A DNA stretch of 64,000 bases from Ruegeria lacuscaerulensis (lineage in GTDB: Bacteria > Pseudomonadota > Alphaproteobacteria > Rhodobacterales > Rhodobacteraceae): NCBI RefSeq assembly GCF_013031245.1, contig NZ_WPZL01000001.1, positions 62,001 through 126,000 of the forward strand, written 5' to 3'. Shown here in pieces: positions 50,523 through 59,124 of the stretch. Under the pieces are notes generated by a model, which saw only the letters and a program-made list of their open reading frames with translations, was not told the DNA's origin and made no database searches. The position numbers were made by a program, and so were the translations under genes. The number at the start of each line of letters is the position of its first letter. The stretch's first letter is position 1.

Positions 50523-51479
50523 TCAGGGCGTGATTACAACCTTGCCGGTCGCCTTGCGGTCACGCAGAAGTTGCAACCCTTTTTCGGCTTCCGACAGCGG
50601 TAGTGTATGGCTGATATGAGGTTTGATCCGACCTTCAGCACACCACTGGAACAGCGTGTTGAAACTGTCCTGTACGACTTGCGGTCGGAAAGTCAGATAT
50701 CCACCAATGTAAAGACCAATCACCGTCAGATTTTTGACCAGCAGGTGGTTGGCCGGAATCTGCGGAACGTCGCCGCCGGCAAATCCGATTGGCAGTAAGC
50801 GCCCCTCGGGGTTGGTGGCCCGGAATGCGGCCTTGAATACATCACCGCCGATGGCGTCATAAACAACATCCGCTCCGCCCAAATCCTTGACGCGGGCGCG
50901 AAGATCCTCGGAGGCGTCGATCAGGTGATCCGCACCCGCCTTTTGGGTAACCGCCAGTTTTTCCGCGCCGCGTGCCTGGGCGATCACTGTTGCGCCCATC
51001 AGCTTGCCGATCTCGACGGCTGTCAACCCGACCCCGCCCGCAGCGCCTGTCACCAGCAGAGTTTCCTCGGGTTGAAGGCGCGCGCGGTGGTCCAGTGCAA
51101 TATGACTGGTGCCATAGGCGATCTGAATGGCGGCAGCATCTTCAAAGCTGACGGAATCGGGCAGGCGAATTGCCCGGTTGGCATCAAATGCACCATATTC
51201 CGCCAGACCGCCCTGACCTGAATACACCGCAACCCGGTCTCCAGGTTTAAGATGCGTCGTGCCGGGCCCGGTTTCATCGACAACGCCGGCAATTTCCATG
51301 CCCTGTGTAAATGGCGCTGATGGCGTGTCCTGATATGTACCCTTCTGCATCAGCAGATCGGCAAAATTCAAACCGCAGGCTTTGATCGCAACGCGAACCT
51401 GACCTTCGCTAGGTACAGGAACATCAATATTACAAAGCCGAGCGGCCGCCCCTTCGGATGGAATCCTGTACGCCAGCAT
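50523..51479 (-). CDS. NADPH:quinone oxidoreductase, zinc-free MDR family
   Basis: From the ATG at 51479, with AGGAG upstream, the 318-residue protein has the GroES-like fold (KACGLNFADLLMQKGTYQ) and a Rossmann domain with VTGAAGGVGLTAVEIGKLMG near 140-160. The motif DVVYDAIGGDVFKAA marks the QOR/crotonyl reductase branch, and zinc-binding cysteines are absent. Such enzymes reduce quinones or enoyl compounds with NADPH. The frame is open to 51620 without coding character. It is a single gene, convergent with the LysR gene. Confidence 0.92.
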   Translation of the reverse strand: MLAYRIPSEGAAARLCNIDVPVPSEGQVRVAIKACGLNFADLLMQKGTYQDTPSAPFTQGMEIAGVVDETGPGTTHLKPGDRVAVYSGQGGLAEYGAFDANRAIRLPDSVSFEDAAAIQIAYGTSHIALDHRARLQPEETLLVTGAAGGVGLTAVEIGKLMGATVIAQARGAEKLAVTQKAGADHLIDASEDLRARVKDLGGADVVYDAIGGDVFKAAFRATNPEGRLLPIGFAGGDVPQIPANHLLVKNLTVIGLYIGGYLTFRPQVVQDSFNTLFQWCAEGRIKPHISHTLPLSEAEKGLQLLRDRKATGKVVITP

Positions 51480-51814
51480 ATTTGGCTCCTGAGTTTTTTT
51501 CGAATAGGTTCGTGCCAATCTGGAATTGTCAATCACATACCGGGCAAGCCAAGAAAGGCGCCGCCGTAGCTGTTTCAACCTGCCCTGCCGGAATGGACGT
51601 GTGCCGGATCGCAACGACACAACCTTAATCCATTATTCAGGGAATCAGATTCAACCTTCTTGAAAAAATGCCAAAAACGGGCAATATTGTCCCATGGTGC
51701 TGATTTGGGGGGCATGTTCCTGATTAGGGAGTGGTTAAGGGCGGCTCGCTAGCGTTGCGGTATAAGCATGTCGCACACCTGAATTGGTTGTGTGTGTAGT
51801 AGAGGAGAATACCA
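51480..51814. other. Intergenic stretch without a supported gene
   Basis: This 335-base region lies between the divergent quinone oxidoreductase and XRE genes and must hold both promoters. The stretch from 51640 to 51720 is AT-rich compared with its surroundings. TATAAG near 51771 could be a -10 box of the XRE gene. I see no RNA gene or reading frame with family character. Confidence 0.4.
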
Positions 51815-52186
51815 ATGACCCATCACGTCGATGTCCATGTGGGCAAGCGCGTCCGGCATCGCCGCTGGCTGATTGGCATGACCCAGCAGCAGTTGGCGCA
51901 GCAAGTTGGTATTAAGTTTCAACAGATTCAGAAATACGAAACAGGGGCCAACCGGATCAGCGCGTCTCGACTATGGGACATTGCTGAAGCACTGGATGTA
52001 CCGGTCAGCTTTTTCTTTGAAGGTCTGGAGGAAGCCGAAAAAGAAACCACCGGGAAGAAATCAGTTCCTGCCGATCTGATGGGCGACAAAGAAGCTTTGG
52101 ATCTGGTTCGTTCCTACTATGCGATCCCTGAAAACCAACGCCGCCGTTTGTTTGAACTGGCACGGGTGCTAAGTGACGTCGCATGA
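51815..52186 (+). CDS. XRE family transcriptional regulator (SinR-like)
   Basis: The 123-residue protein has a helix-turn-helix at about 10-66 (GKRVRHRRWLIGMTQQQLAQ, QKYETGANRISASRLWDIAE). An acidic linker (FFEGLEEAEKETTGKK) and a helical C-terminus follow (LVRSYYAIPENQRRRLFELA). This build is widespread and conserved in Rhodobacteraceae as a stand-alone chromosomal regulator; targets are unknown to me. GAGGAGAA precedes the ATG. The HisN-type gene follows after 44 bases on the same strand. Confidence 0.93.
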   Translation: MTHHVDVHVGKRVRHRRWLIGMTQQQLAQQVGIKFQQIQKYETGANRISASRLWDIAEALDVPVSFFFEGLEEAEKETTGKKSVPADLMGDKEALDLVRSYYAIPENQRRRLFELARVLSDVA

Positions 52187-52230
52187 TTTAACGGGTTGAC
52201 TCTGCGTCGCGCGGATCGCACGGGTGGCGC

Positions 52231-53022
52231 ATGCAGGAAACCAAGTTTAATGATCTGGAAGTTGCCGAAGAAATGGCCGACGCGGCGCGGGCGGCCATTC
52301 TTCCGTTTTTCCGGCAATCCAATCTTGAGACAGCCAACAAGCTGGCCGAAGGTTTCGATCCGGTGACGGTCGCCGACCGAAATGCCGAAAAGGCCATGAG
52401 GGATGTTTTGGCCAGACACCGTCCAAAGGACGGTATATTCGGCGAGGAATTTGGTCAGGTAGAGGGCCATAGTGGCCGGACTTGGGTTCTGGACCCGATC
52501 GACGGAACGCGCGGGTTTATCAGCGGCACTCCAACCTGGGGCGTTCTGATCGCGCTGAGCACGCAGGACGGACCGATCATGGGCGTCATTGATCAACCCT
52601 ATATCGGCGAACGGTTCGTGGGATCGGCGGAAATTGCTAAGGTTATCGGCCCGACCGGTACCACACGGCTGAAAACCCGTCCGACACCAACGCTCGATCA
52701 GGCCATCCTGTTTACCACTTTCCCCGAGGTTGGTGCACCGGAGGACCGCGCCGGTTTCGAGGCCGTGGCGCAGCACGCGCGGCTGACCCGCTATGGCATG
52801 GATTGTTATGCTTACGCTTTGTTGGCTGCGGGGCAGATCGATCTGGTGATCGAAGCCGGACTCAACGCTTATGACATTCAGGCCCCGATCGCTGTGATAG
52901 AGGCTGCCGGTGGGATTGTCACCGATTGGCGGGGCGGACCAGCCCATAGTGGCGGGCGCGCGCTTGCAGCAGCCAACTCTGACCTGCACGTGGCAGCGTT
53001 GGAAATCTTGCGCAGCTATTGA
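52231..53022 (+). CDS. Histidinol-phosphatase, inositol monophosphatase family (HisN type)
   Basis: The enzyme would release phosphate from histidinol phosphate in histidine synthesis. The 263-residue protein has the magnesium-dependent IMPase motifs: GEEFG with metal-binding Glu near 71, WVLDPIDGTRGFISG near 87-101, and the C-terminal IQAPIAVIEAAGGIVTDWRG near 213-232. RGFISGTPTWGVLIA is characteristic of HisN rather than SuhB or CysQ. No other his genes are nearby, so the call rests on sequence. It follows the XRE gene after 44 bases. Confidence 0.88.
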   Translation: MQETKFNDLEVAEEMADAARAAILPFFRQSNLETANKLAEGFDPVTVADRNAEKAMRDVLARHRPKDGIFGEEFGQVEGHSGRTWVLDPIDGTRGFISGTPTWGVLIALSTQDGPIMGVIDQPYIGERFVGSAEIAKVIGPTGTTRLKTRPTPTLDQAILFTTFPEVGAPEDRAGFEAVAQHARLTRYGMDCYAYALLAAGQIDLVIEAGLNAYDIQAPIAVIEAAGGIVTDWRGGPAHSGGRALAAANSDLHVAALEILRSY

Positions 53023-53136
53023 AATCAGTTGCTGGGTTCTGACCGGTCGGGTAGAGTGAATCCGGCTGGTTCTTACGCCCGTTTTCCGCCAGCCCACGCA
53101 CTTCTTGCATGAGACGGGTATATGCAGGAGGGCGAA

Positions 53137-54471
53137 ATGACCGAAATCCTTATCAAAAACGCAGACACCATTTTGACGATGGATGACACGCGGCGGGAAT
53201 TGTCCGGCGCGGATATTCTGGTCCGCGGCGGGCAGATCGAACAGATCGGCCACGATCTTCAAACAGAGGGTGATATACACGACGCGTCAGGGTGTGTTGT
53301 GACGCCCGGGCTGGTGAATACCCACCACCATCTCTACCAAACCCTGACCCGCGCGGTGCCCGGCGGTCAGAACGCATTGCTGTTCGGCTGGTTGCAGACG
53401 CTCTACCCAATCTGGTCCCGATTTGGCCCGGAGGAGATGTTTATTTCCGCTCAGATCGGTTTGGCAGAGCTGGCACTTTCCGGGTGTACGCTCAGTTCGG
53501 ATCATCTTTATCTTTATCCCAACGGTGCGCGGCTGGATGATACGATTGCTGCCGCTGCCGAGATTGGTCTGCGATTTCATCCGACACGCGGCGCGATGAG
53601 TATTGGCGAAAGCGAAGGAGGGCTGCCGCCAGACGCTTTGGTCGAAGGCGAACGCGCGATACTCGACGATATGATCCGCGTGGTTGATGCGTTTCATGAC
53701 CCGTCCGAGGGGTCAATGTGCAGGGTCGGGCTCGCGCCGTGTTCTCCGTTCTCGGTCAGCCGGGACCTGATGCACGACGCGGCGGTTCTGGCCCGTGACA
53801 AGGGCGTGATGTTGCATACCCATTTGGCGGAAAACGACGAAGATATCGCCTATTCGCAGGCCCAGTTCGGCTGCCGTCCCGGCCAGTACGCCGAGGAACT
53901 GGGATGGACAGGGTCGGACGTTTGGCACGCGCATTGCGTGAAACTGGACGGGGTCGAGATCGACCTGTTTGCAAGCACCAAAACCGGCGTTGCGCATTGC
54001 CCATGCTCCAATTGCCGTCTGGGTTCGGGCATAGCGCCTGTACGTGCGATGCGCGATCAGGGCGTTCCGGTCGGGCTGGGCGCGGACGGCTCGGCCAGCA
54101 ATGACAATGGCAGCCTGATCCTCGAAGCACGTCAGGCCATGCTATTGCAGCGGGTTGTAAACGGGGCAAATGCTATGTCTTCGCGCGAAGCATTGGAGAT
54201 CGCGACGCGCGGAGGTGCTAACGTTCTGAACCGTCCCGATTGCGGCCGTCTTTCGCCCGGAAAACGAGCCGACATCGCCGTCTGGGATACGCGCTGCATT
54301 GAAAGCGCGGGCAGTTGGGACCCGGCGGCCCTGCTGCTGGCCGGACCGATGCAAGTTAAGCACCTGTTTGTTGAAGGGCGGCAGATCGTGCGCGATGGGC
54401 ATGTCATCACGTTGGATATGCCCCGCGTGATCGAGCGGCAAAACCAGCTGGCACGAAGCCTGCAAGCGTGA
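53137..54471 (+). CDS. 8-oxoguanine deaminase / amidohydrolase
   Basis: The protein has 444 residues from the ATG at 53137, preceded by GGAGGGCGAA. It is a zinc amidohydrolase with TPGLVNTHHHLYQTLTRAVP near 55-75 (metal HxH), THLAENDEDIAYSQAQFG near 228-245, WHAHCVKLDG near 265 and the metal Asp in GLGADGSASND near 310. This pattern matches the 8-oxoguanine deaminases that were first annotated as hydroxyatrazine hydrolases. It converges on a guanine deaminase gene, which supports a purine-base substrate. It may protect against oxidised guanine or salvage it. Confidence 0.88.
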   Translation: MTEILIKNADTILTMDDTRRELSGADILVRGGQIEQIGHDLQTEGDIHDASGCVVTPGLVNTHHHLYQTLTRAVPGGQNALLFGWLQTLYPIWSRFGPEEMFISAQIGLAELALSGCTLSSDHLYLYPNGARLDDTIAAAAEIGLRFHPTRGAMSIGESEGGLPPDALVEGERAILDDMIRVVDAFHDPSEGSMCRVGLAPCSPFSVSRDLMHDAAVLARDKGVMLHTHLAENDEDIAYSQAQFGCRPGQYAEELGWTGSDVWHAHCVKLDGVEIDLFASTKTGVAHCPCSNCRLGSGIAPVRAMRDQGVPVGLGADGSASNDNGSLILEARQAMLLQRVVNGANAMSSREALEIATRGGANVLNRPDCGRLSPGKRADIAVWDTRCIESAGSWDPAALLLAGPMQVKHLFVEGRQIVRDGHVITLDMPRVIERQNQLARSLQA

Positions 54472-54475
54472 TGGT

Positions 54476-54494
54476 CTGCGCCGAAAAGGCGCAG
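54476..54494. terminator. Hairpin between two convergent deaminase genes
   Basis: CTGCGCC (54476-54482) pairs with GGCGCAG (54488-54494) with a 5-base GAAAA loop, in the 27-base gap between the stops. No T-run follows, so it is a likely but weak bidirectional terminator. Confidence 0.55.
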
Positions 54495-54498
54495 TTGC

Positions 54499-55788
54499 TT
54501 ACTTGTCCACGCGACGACCGGCGATCCAGACCTCGGCAATCGCCCGGTCGTCGCCCATCATGATGGTGGGAAAGATGGCCTCCCACAAATCGTCAGCACA
54601 GGCTTCGCGCTGGGCGATGGCGGGGGTCGAGGCGAGGTCAAGAACGATCAGATCGGCCTCCATCCCCGGTGCTACATTCCCAATGCAATCGTCCAACCGT
54701 AGGGCACGGGCCGATCCAATCGTACTCAGCCACAAGAGTTGCTCCGCGTGCAGCGGTGATCCGCGCAGTTGCCCGATTTCATAGGCGGCTGCCATCGTGC
54801 GCAGCATCGAAAAGCTGGATCCGCCACCGGTGTCCGTCGCCAATCCGATCCGGTGGCCGTCGCGCATCAAGCCATCCATGTCGAACAGACCAGATCCGAT
54901 GAACGTGTTCGAGGTCGGACAGTGGATCAGCGCGGCGTCAACTTCACGAAGCCGGTCACGCTCACGCGACTCCAGATGGATGACGTGACCGTAAAGGCCG
55001 TGTGCGCCCAACAGACCAAACTTCTCATAGGTATCCAGATAGTCGCGCGCCTCGGGGAACAGCTCGCGGACCCATGCGATTTCGTCTGTCTGCTCGCTGA
55101 GGTGGGTTTGCATCAGGCAGTGCGGGTGCTCGGACCACAATGCGCCCATTGCCTCAAGCTGTTCAGGGGTAGAGGTGGGCGAGAAACGTGGCGTTATCGC
55201 ATAGGACAGGCGGTCGATCCCATGCCATTTCTCCAGCAATGCTGCAGATTGGTCATAAGCCGTCTGAGCGGTGTCGCGTAGGCCTTCCGGCGCATTTCGG
55301 TCCATGCAGGTTTTACCCGCGACCACGCGTTGGTTGCGCCTTTGGGCAGCGGCGAAAAATGCATCGACGCTTTCCGGATGAATAGTGCAGAAACTGCACA
55401 TCGTCGTGGTGCCGTGCGCAGTGGTCAGGTCGAGATACCGGTTGGCGATCTCAGTGGCATAACCGACATCGCCGAACTTCATTTCTTCGGGGAACGTATA
55501 CGTGTTCAGCCAGTCAATAAGGCGCTTGCCCCAACTGGCGATCATCGCGGTCTGGGGGTAATGCACATGCGCGTCCACGAAACCGGCCATGATCACATGC
55601 TGGCCGTGATCCACCACAGTGGCATCAGGGTGCGCGGCGGTCACGCTGTTGGCATCCGCCACTGCGGAAATGCGGCCGTCTTCGATCAGGACCGCTTCGC
55701 TGATTTGAACCGCTTCGGTCGGTTCACCTTCGAAAGGTGAACCGGTAAAACTCAGGACACGTCCTTTCAGCAGCGTTTTTTGCGGCAT
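54499..55788 (-). CDS. guaD: Guanine deaminase
   Basis: GuaD converts guanine to xanthine and ammonia in purine breakdown. The 429-residue protein has the zinc motif GFVDAHVHYPQTAMIASWG near 66-84, the substrate block CMQTHLSEQTDEIAWV near 235-250, HVIHLESRERDRL near 275 and the metal Asp in GLATDTGGGSSFSML near 320-334. TTMCSFCTIHPESVDAFFAA is also characteristic. It is a single gene, convergent with the 8-oxoguanine deaminase gene, so both guanine and its oxidised form are handled at one locus. Confidence 0.94.
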   Translation of the reverse strand: MPQKTLLKGRVLSFTGSPFEGEPTEAVQISEAVLIEDGRISAVADANSVTAAHPDATVVDHGQHVIMAGFVDAHVHYPQTAMIASWGKRLIDWLNTYTFPEEMKFGDVGYATEIANRYLDLTTAHGTTTMCSFCTIHPESVDAFFAAAQRRNQRVVAGKTCMDRNAPEGLRDTAQTAYDQSAALLEKWHGIDRLSYAITPRFSPTSTPEQLEAMGALWSEHPHCLMQTHLSEQTDEIAWVRELFPEARDYLDTYEKFGLLGAHGLYGHVIHLESRERDRLREVDAALIHCPTSNTFIGSGLFDMDGLMRDGHRIGLATDTGGGSSFSMLRTMAAAYEIGQLRGSPLHAEQLLWLSTIGSARALRLDDCIGNVAPGMEADLIVLDLASTPAIAQREACADDLWEAIFPTIMMGDDRAIAEVWIAGRRVDK

Positions 55789-55928
55789 TTTCCTGTATCT
55801 CCGGCGGTATGGGACTGCGAAACAGCATAAGCGCGGGATAGTTGTGGGTAAATCGGCGCATTGTCATTGTTTTCCGGTAGCTGCTTCTTCTATTTAAGGG
55901 TCAATGACCAAAAAATACGGGGGCAGAC

Positions 55929-57323
55929 ATGACGACAGGCTTTGATGAACCCGTGACCGAGTCCACCGGCGACGAAGACGTCTATGCGCTGGATCCCCGG
56001 ACTGTGGCGGCCATCCTTTACGCTGTTGATGTGGATGATCGCGACAAGCTGATCGAGCTGATGGAGCCGCTGCATGCGGCCGACATCGCCGACCTACTGG
56101 AACAGATCAACCCCTATGACCGCGCTCGCCTGATCCGCCTTTACGACAAGGAGTTTGACGGCGACATCCTGTCGGAACTGGATGAGGCCGTTCGGGAAGA
56201 GGTTATCGGGGTTCTGCGCCCGGACGTTCTGGCTGAGGCCGTGCGCGACATGGAAAGCGACGATGTCGTGGACCTGCTTGAAGACCTCGAAGAACCTCAG
56301 CAAGAGACTATTCTGGACGCGCTTGAGGACTCTGAACGGATTGCGGCCGAACAGGCCCTGTCTTATCCGGAAAACTCTGCCGGCCGCCTCATGCAGCGCG
56401 AGGTGGTCATGGCGCCTGAACACTGGACGGTGGGTCAGGCCATCGACTTCATGCGCGCCAATGACGACCTGCCCGAGCAATTCTATCACATCGTTCTTGT
56501 CGACCCTCGCCTGAAGCCCGTCGCGCAAGTCACGCTTGGCAAGCTGATGGCGACCCGTCGCGAGGTTGCACTGCATGACATTTCGGAGGAGGAATTTCAC
56601 ACCATCCCCGTCGATCAGGACGAGGAAGACGTTGCTTATGCCTTCAACCAGTACCACCTGATCTCGGCCCCTGTAGTCGACGGTGACGGGCGTCTGGTCG
56701 GTGTGATCACCATCGACGATGCAATGGTGGTTCTGGATGAGGAATACGAAGAAGACATGCTGCGCCTTGCCGGTGTCAGCGACGAAAGCTCTCTGTCCGA
56801 CAGTGTGGCGGCGACCAGCAGGCGGCGCTTGCCCTGGCTGGCGGTGAACCTGTGTACGGCGATCTGTGCCTCATTGGTGATTTCGCAATTTGAGGCGGCG
56901 ATCGATCAGCTGGTGGCGCTGGCCATTCTGATGCCAATCGTGGCGTCGATGGGCGGAAACGCAGGAACGCAGTCGCTGACGGTTGCGGTGCGGGCGCTGG
57001 CAACGCGCGACCTGACCGGCTCAAACGTCGCACGTGTGATCCGGCGAGAATTGCTGGTGGGGATGTTGAACGGGCTGTGTTTCGCCATCGTGCTGGGCAC
57101 GGTGGGGATGCTTTGGTTCGACTCTCCGCTGCTGGGTGTCGTGATCGGATCGGCCTTGGTCGTGAACATGGTGATCGCAGGCTTTGCGGGTACGGTAGTA
57201 CCGGTGGTGCTGGACCGTCTGGGCGTTGACCCGGCGCTGGCGTCAGGGACCTTTGTGACGACAACAACCGACGTCATGGGGTTCTTTATCTTTCTGGGGC
57301 TTGCCAGCGTGGTGCTACTGTGA
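55929..57323 (+). CDS. mgtE: Magnesium transporter MgtE
   Basis: MgtE is a homodimeric magnesium channel gated by internal magnesium. The 464-residue protein has the helical N domain at about 20-135 (MEPLHAADIADLLEQINPYD). Two CBS domains follow at about 140-265 (SAGRLMQREVVMAPEHWTVG, VVDGDGRLVGVITIDDAMVV). Five C-terminal helices include LMPIVASMGGNAGTQSLTVA and a final TTDVMGFFIFLGLASVVLL with the pore Asp. All parts are present and the length is normal. It overlaps the next gene by 4 bases. Confidence 0.96.
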   Translation: MTTGFDEPVTESTGDEDVYALDPRTVAAILYAVDVDDRDKLIELMEPLHAADIADLLEQINPYDRARLIRLYDKEFDGDILSELDEAVREEVIGVLRPDVLAEAVRDMESDDVVDLLEDLEEPQQETILDALEDSERIAAEQALSYPENSAGRLMQREVVMAPEHWTVGQAIDFMRANDDLPEQFYHIVLVDPRLKPVAQVTLGKLMATRREVALHDISEEEFHTIPVDQDEEDVAYAFNQYHLISAPVVDGDGRLVGVITIDDAMVVLDEEYEEDMLRLAGVSDESSLSDSVAATSRRRLPWLAVNLCTAICASLVISQFEAAIDQLVALAILMPIVASMGGNAGTQSLTVAVRALATRDLTGSNVARVIRRELLVGMLNGLCFAIVLGTVGMLWFDSPLLGVVIGSALVVNMVIAGFAGTVVPVVLDRLGVDPALASGTFVTTTTDVMGFFIFLGLASVVLL

Positions 57324-57892
57324 CCGAAACAACCGATCTGACTGAAATCAAGGCCGCTGCGCGAAAAGAAGCCTTTGCGCGCCGTAAGGCCGCGTTTGAT
57401 GCCCGTATGCCCGGCGCCGCGGGACGGTTGTCCGAGGTTCTGGCGGGTCATCGGGGTGTGCCCATGTCCGGCTATATGCCGATCCGAACTGAGATCGACC
57501 CGCTGCCTGCCATGGCCGAGGCCTCGGCTTATGGCCCGGTTGGCGTGCCGGTCATCCAGGGGGCAGGGCAGGCGCTGAAGTTTTCACGCTGGACACCCGA
57601 AGGTGCACTGAAGGACGGCCCGTTCGGTGCCAGGGTGCCCGAGGTTGATGATTATTTCGACCCCGAGATTCTGATCGTGCCGCTTGTTGCCTTTGACGCG
57701 CAGGGCGGCAGGCTGGGTTACGGCGGCGGGTTCTATGACCGTACGCTGGACGGCCTTCGCGCCAAACGTCCCACTTTGGCCATCGGCTTCGCCTTTGATG
57801 CGCAAGAGGCGGAAGGGCTGCCGCTGGAACCCACTGATCAGCCGCTGGATATGGTGATTACTGAAAGTCGCGTGCTGACCTTTTCGGCCTGA
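57320..57892 (+). CDS. 5-formyltetrahydrofolate cyclo-ligase
   Basis: The enzyme converts 5-formyl-THF to 5,10-methenyl-THF with ATP. The 190-residue protein has KEAFARRKAAFDARMPGAAG at the N-terminus, the substrate block GYMPIRTEIDPLPAM near 50-64 and the ATP/phosphate loop RLGYGGGFYDRTLDGL near 131-146. The length is typical. It is translationally coupled to mgtE (ATGA overlap of 4 bases), a chance pairing functionally. It ends 5 bases from the convergent DUF333 gene. Confidence 0.94.
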   Translation: MTETTDLTEIKAAARKEAFARRKAAFDARMPGAAGRLSEVLAGHRGVPMSGYMPIRTEIDPLPAMAEASAYGPVGVPVIQGAGQALKFSRWTPEGALKDGPFGARVPEVDDYFDPEILIVPLVAFDAQGGRLGYGGGFYDRTLDGLRAKRPTLAIGFAFDAQEAEGLPLEPTDQPLDMVITESRVLTFSA

Positions 57893-57897
57893 TCTTG

Positions 57898-58131
57898 TCA
57901 GATCGGGCTGTTTTCGCGGAAGTAATCCCAGGCGTCGACTTCACTTCCATCTGGCAGAATGCAAACTCCCGACTGACCATTGTCGCCATCGCGAATTTCG
58001 TATCGCGCACCGCTTTCAATGCAGTAAGTCGCGGCCGGGTTTGCCAGCCGCGCGGTTGAATCAGAAGACGGCGGCTGATCACATGCCGCAAGTGAGGTCA
58101 GCCCTACGGCAGCCAGAAGGATGCGAGGCAT
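57898..58131 (-). CDS. DUF333 lipoprotein
   Basis: The 77-residue protein has a lipoprotein signal (MPRILLAAVGLTSLAAC, lipidated Cys17). The short DUF333 domain follows: NPAATYCIESGARYEIRDGD then GQSGVCILPDGSEVDAWDYF, with two Cys likely forming a disulfide. This domain was once labelled 'putative hemolysin' without support; its function is unknown. It is a single gene divergent from the YmdB-type gene. Confidence 0.9.
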   Translation of the reverse strand: MPRILLAAVGLTSLAACDQPPSSDSTARLANPAATYCIESGARYEIRDGDNGQSGVCILPDGSEVDAWDYFRENSPI

Positions 58132-58220
58132 AAAAATTCTCCTGTGTAATGTGCTTTGACAGATTATGCAGACAGTTTAAGCGCTTGTGTTTGCCCATTG
58201 CCACACTTAGGACAGATCGG

Positions 58221-59033
58221 ATGAGGATACTATTTCTGGGTGACGTCATGGGCCGCGCTGGGCGTGCGGCTGTACAGCAACATCTGCCGCGTTTGCGCGA
58301 CGAATGGCGGTTGGATTTTGTTGTGGTCAACGGTGAGAACGCCTCGAACGGGATGGGCCTTACCGGGGACCATGCCAAGCTGCTGCTGGATGCAGGGGCT
58401 GACTGCCTTACGCTGGGTGATCATGCGTTCGACCAGAAGGACATGCTGCAATTCATCGAGGGTGAGCCGCGCATTGTTCGGCCAGTGAATTTCGCCAAGG
58501 GTGCGCCGGGACGGGGGCATCGTCTGTATACGGCTCCGGGCGGGCGCAAGGTGCTGGTCGTGCAAGTGCTGGGGCAGGTCTTTATGAAGCGGCCCTTTGA
58601 CGATCCATTTTCGGCCATTGAGCCAATCCTGAAATCCCACCCGCGCGGTGGTCAGGCGCAGGCGATTATCGTTGATATGCACTGTGAGGCGACATCGGAA
58701 AAGATGGCAATGGGCCATTACTGTGACAAACGCGTTAGCCTTGTGGTGGGAACACATACCCATGTGCCAACCGCCGACGCTCAGGTTCTGCCCGGTGGAA
58801 CGGCCTATCTGACCGATGCGGGGATGTGCGGAGATTACGACTCGGTCATTGGGATGGACAAGGTGGAGCCAATGCGCCGGTTCATTACCGGAATGCCCAA
58901 GGCTCGGTTCACCCCGGCAAATGGTGAGGCGACCCTGAGCGGCGTTTTTGTCGAAACCGACGACCGTGACGGCCACGCCAAAACCGTGCGGATGGTCCGC
59001 GTCGGAGGGCGTTTGGAACAAGCTGGGCCTTAA
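58221..59033 (+). CDS. YmdB-type metallophosphoesterase (TIGR00282 family)
   Basis: From the ATG at 58221, with AGGACAGATCGG upstream, the 270-residue protein shows the dimetal motifs: RILFLGDVMGRAGR near 2-15, VVNGENASNGMGLT near 37-50, LTLGDHAFDQKDM near 67-79, DMHCEATSEKMAMGHYCDKR near 151-170 and VGTHTHVPTAD near 175-185. Relatives such as B. subtilis YmdB hydrolyse 2',3'-cyclic nucleotides. The frame extends back to 58149 without support. The SLC13 gene follows 91 bases later. Confidence 0.93.
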   Translation: MRILFLGDVMGRAGRAAVQQHLPRLRDEWRLDFVVVNGENASNGMGLTGDHAKLLLDAGADCLTLGDHAFDQKDMLQFIEGEPRIVRPVNFAKGAPGRGHRLYTAPGGRKVLVVQVLGQVFMKRPFDDPFSAIEPILKSHPRGGQAQAIIVDMHCEATSEKMAMGHYCDKRVSLVVGTHTHVPTADAQVLPGGTAYLTDAGMCGDYDSVIGMDKVEPMRRFITGMPKARFTPANGEATLSGVFVETDDRDGHAKTVRMVRVGGRLEQAGP

Positions 59034-59124
59034 ACAGCAAGTCAGGCTTGCTCTGCTGCGCGCAATGCGTGAAACTGCCTGACGGGCGCATAGGCCAGGC
59101 CAGGGTTCGGACAGAATACCAAGA

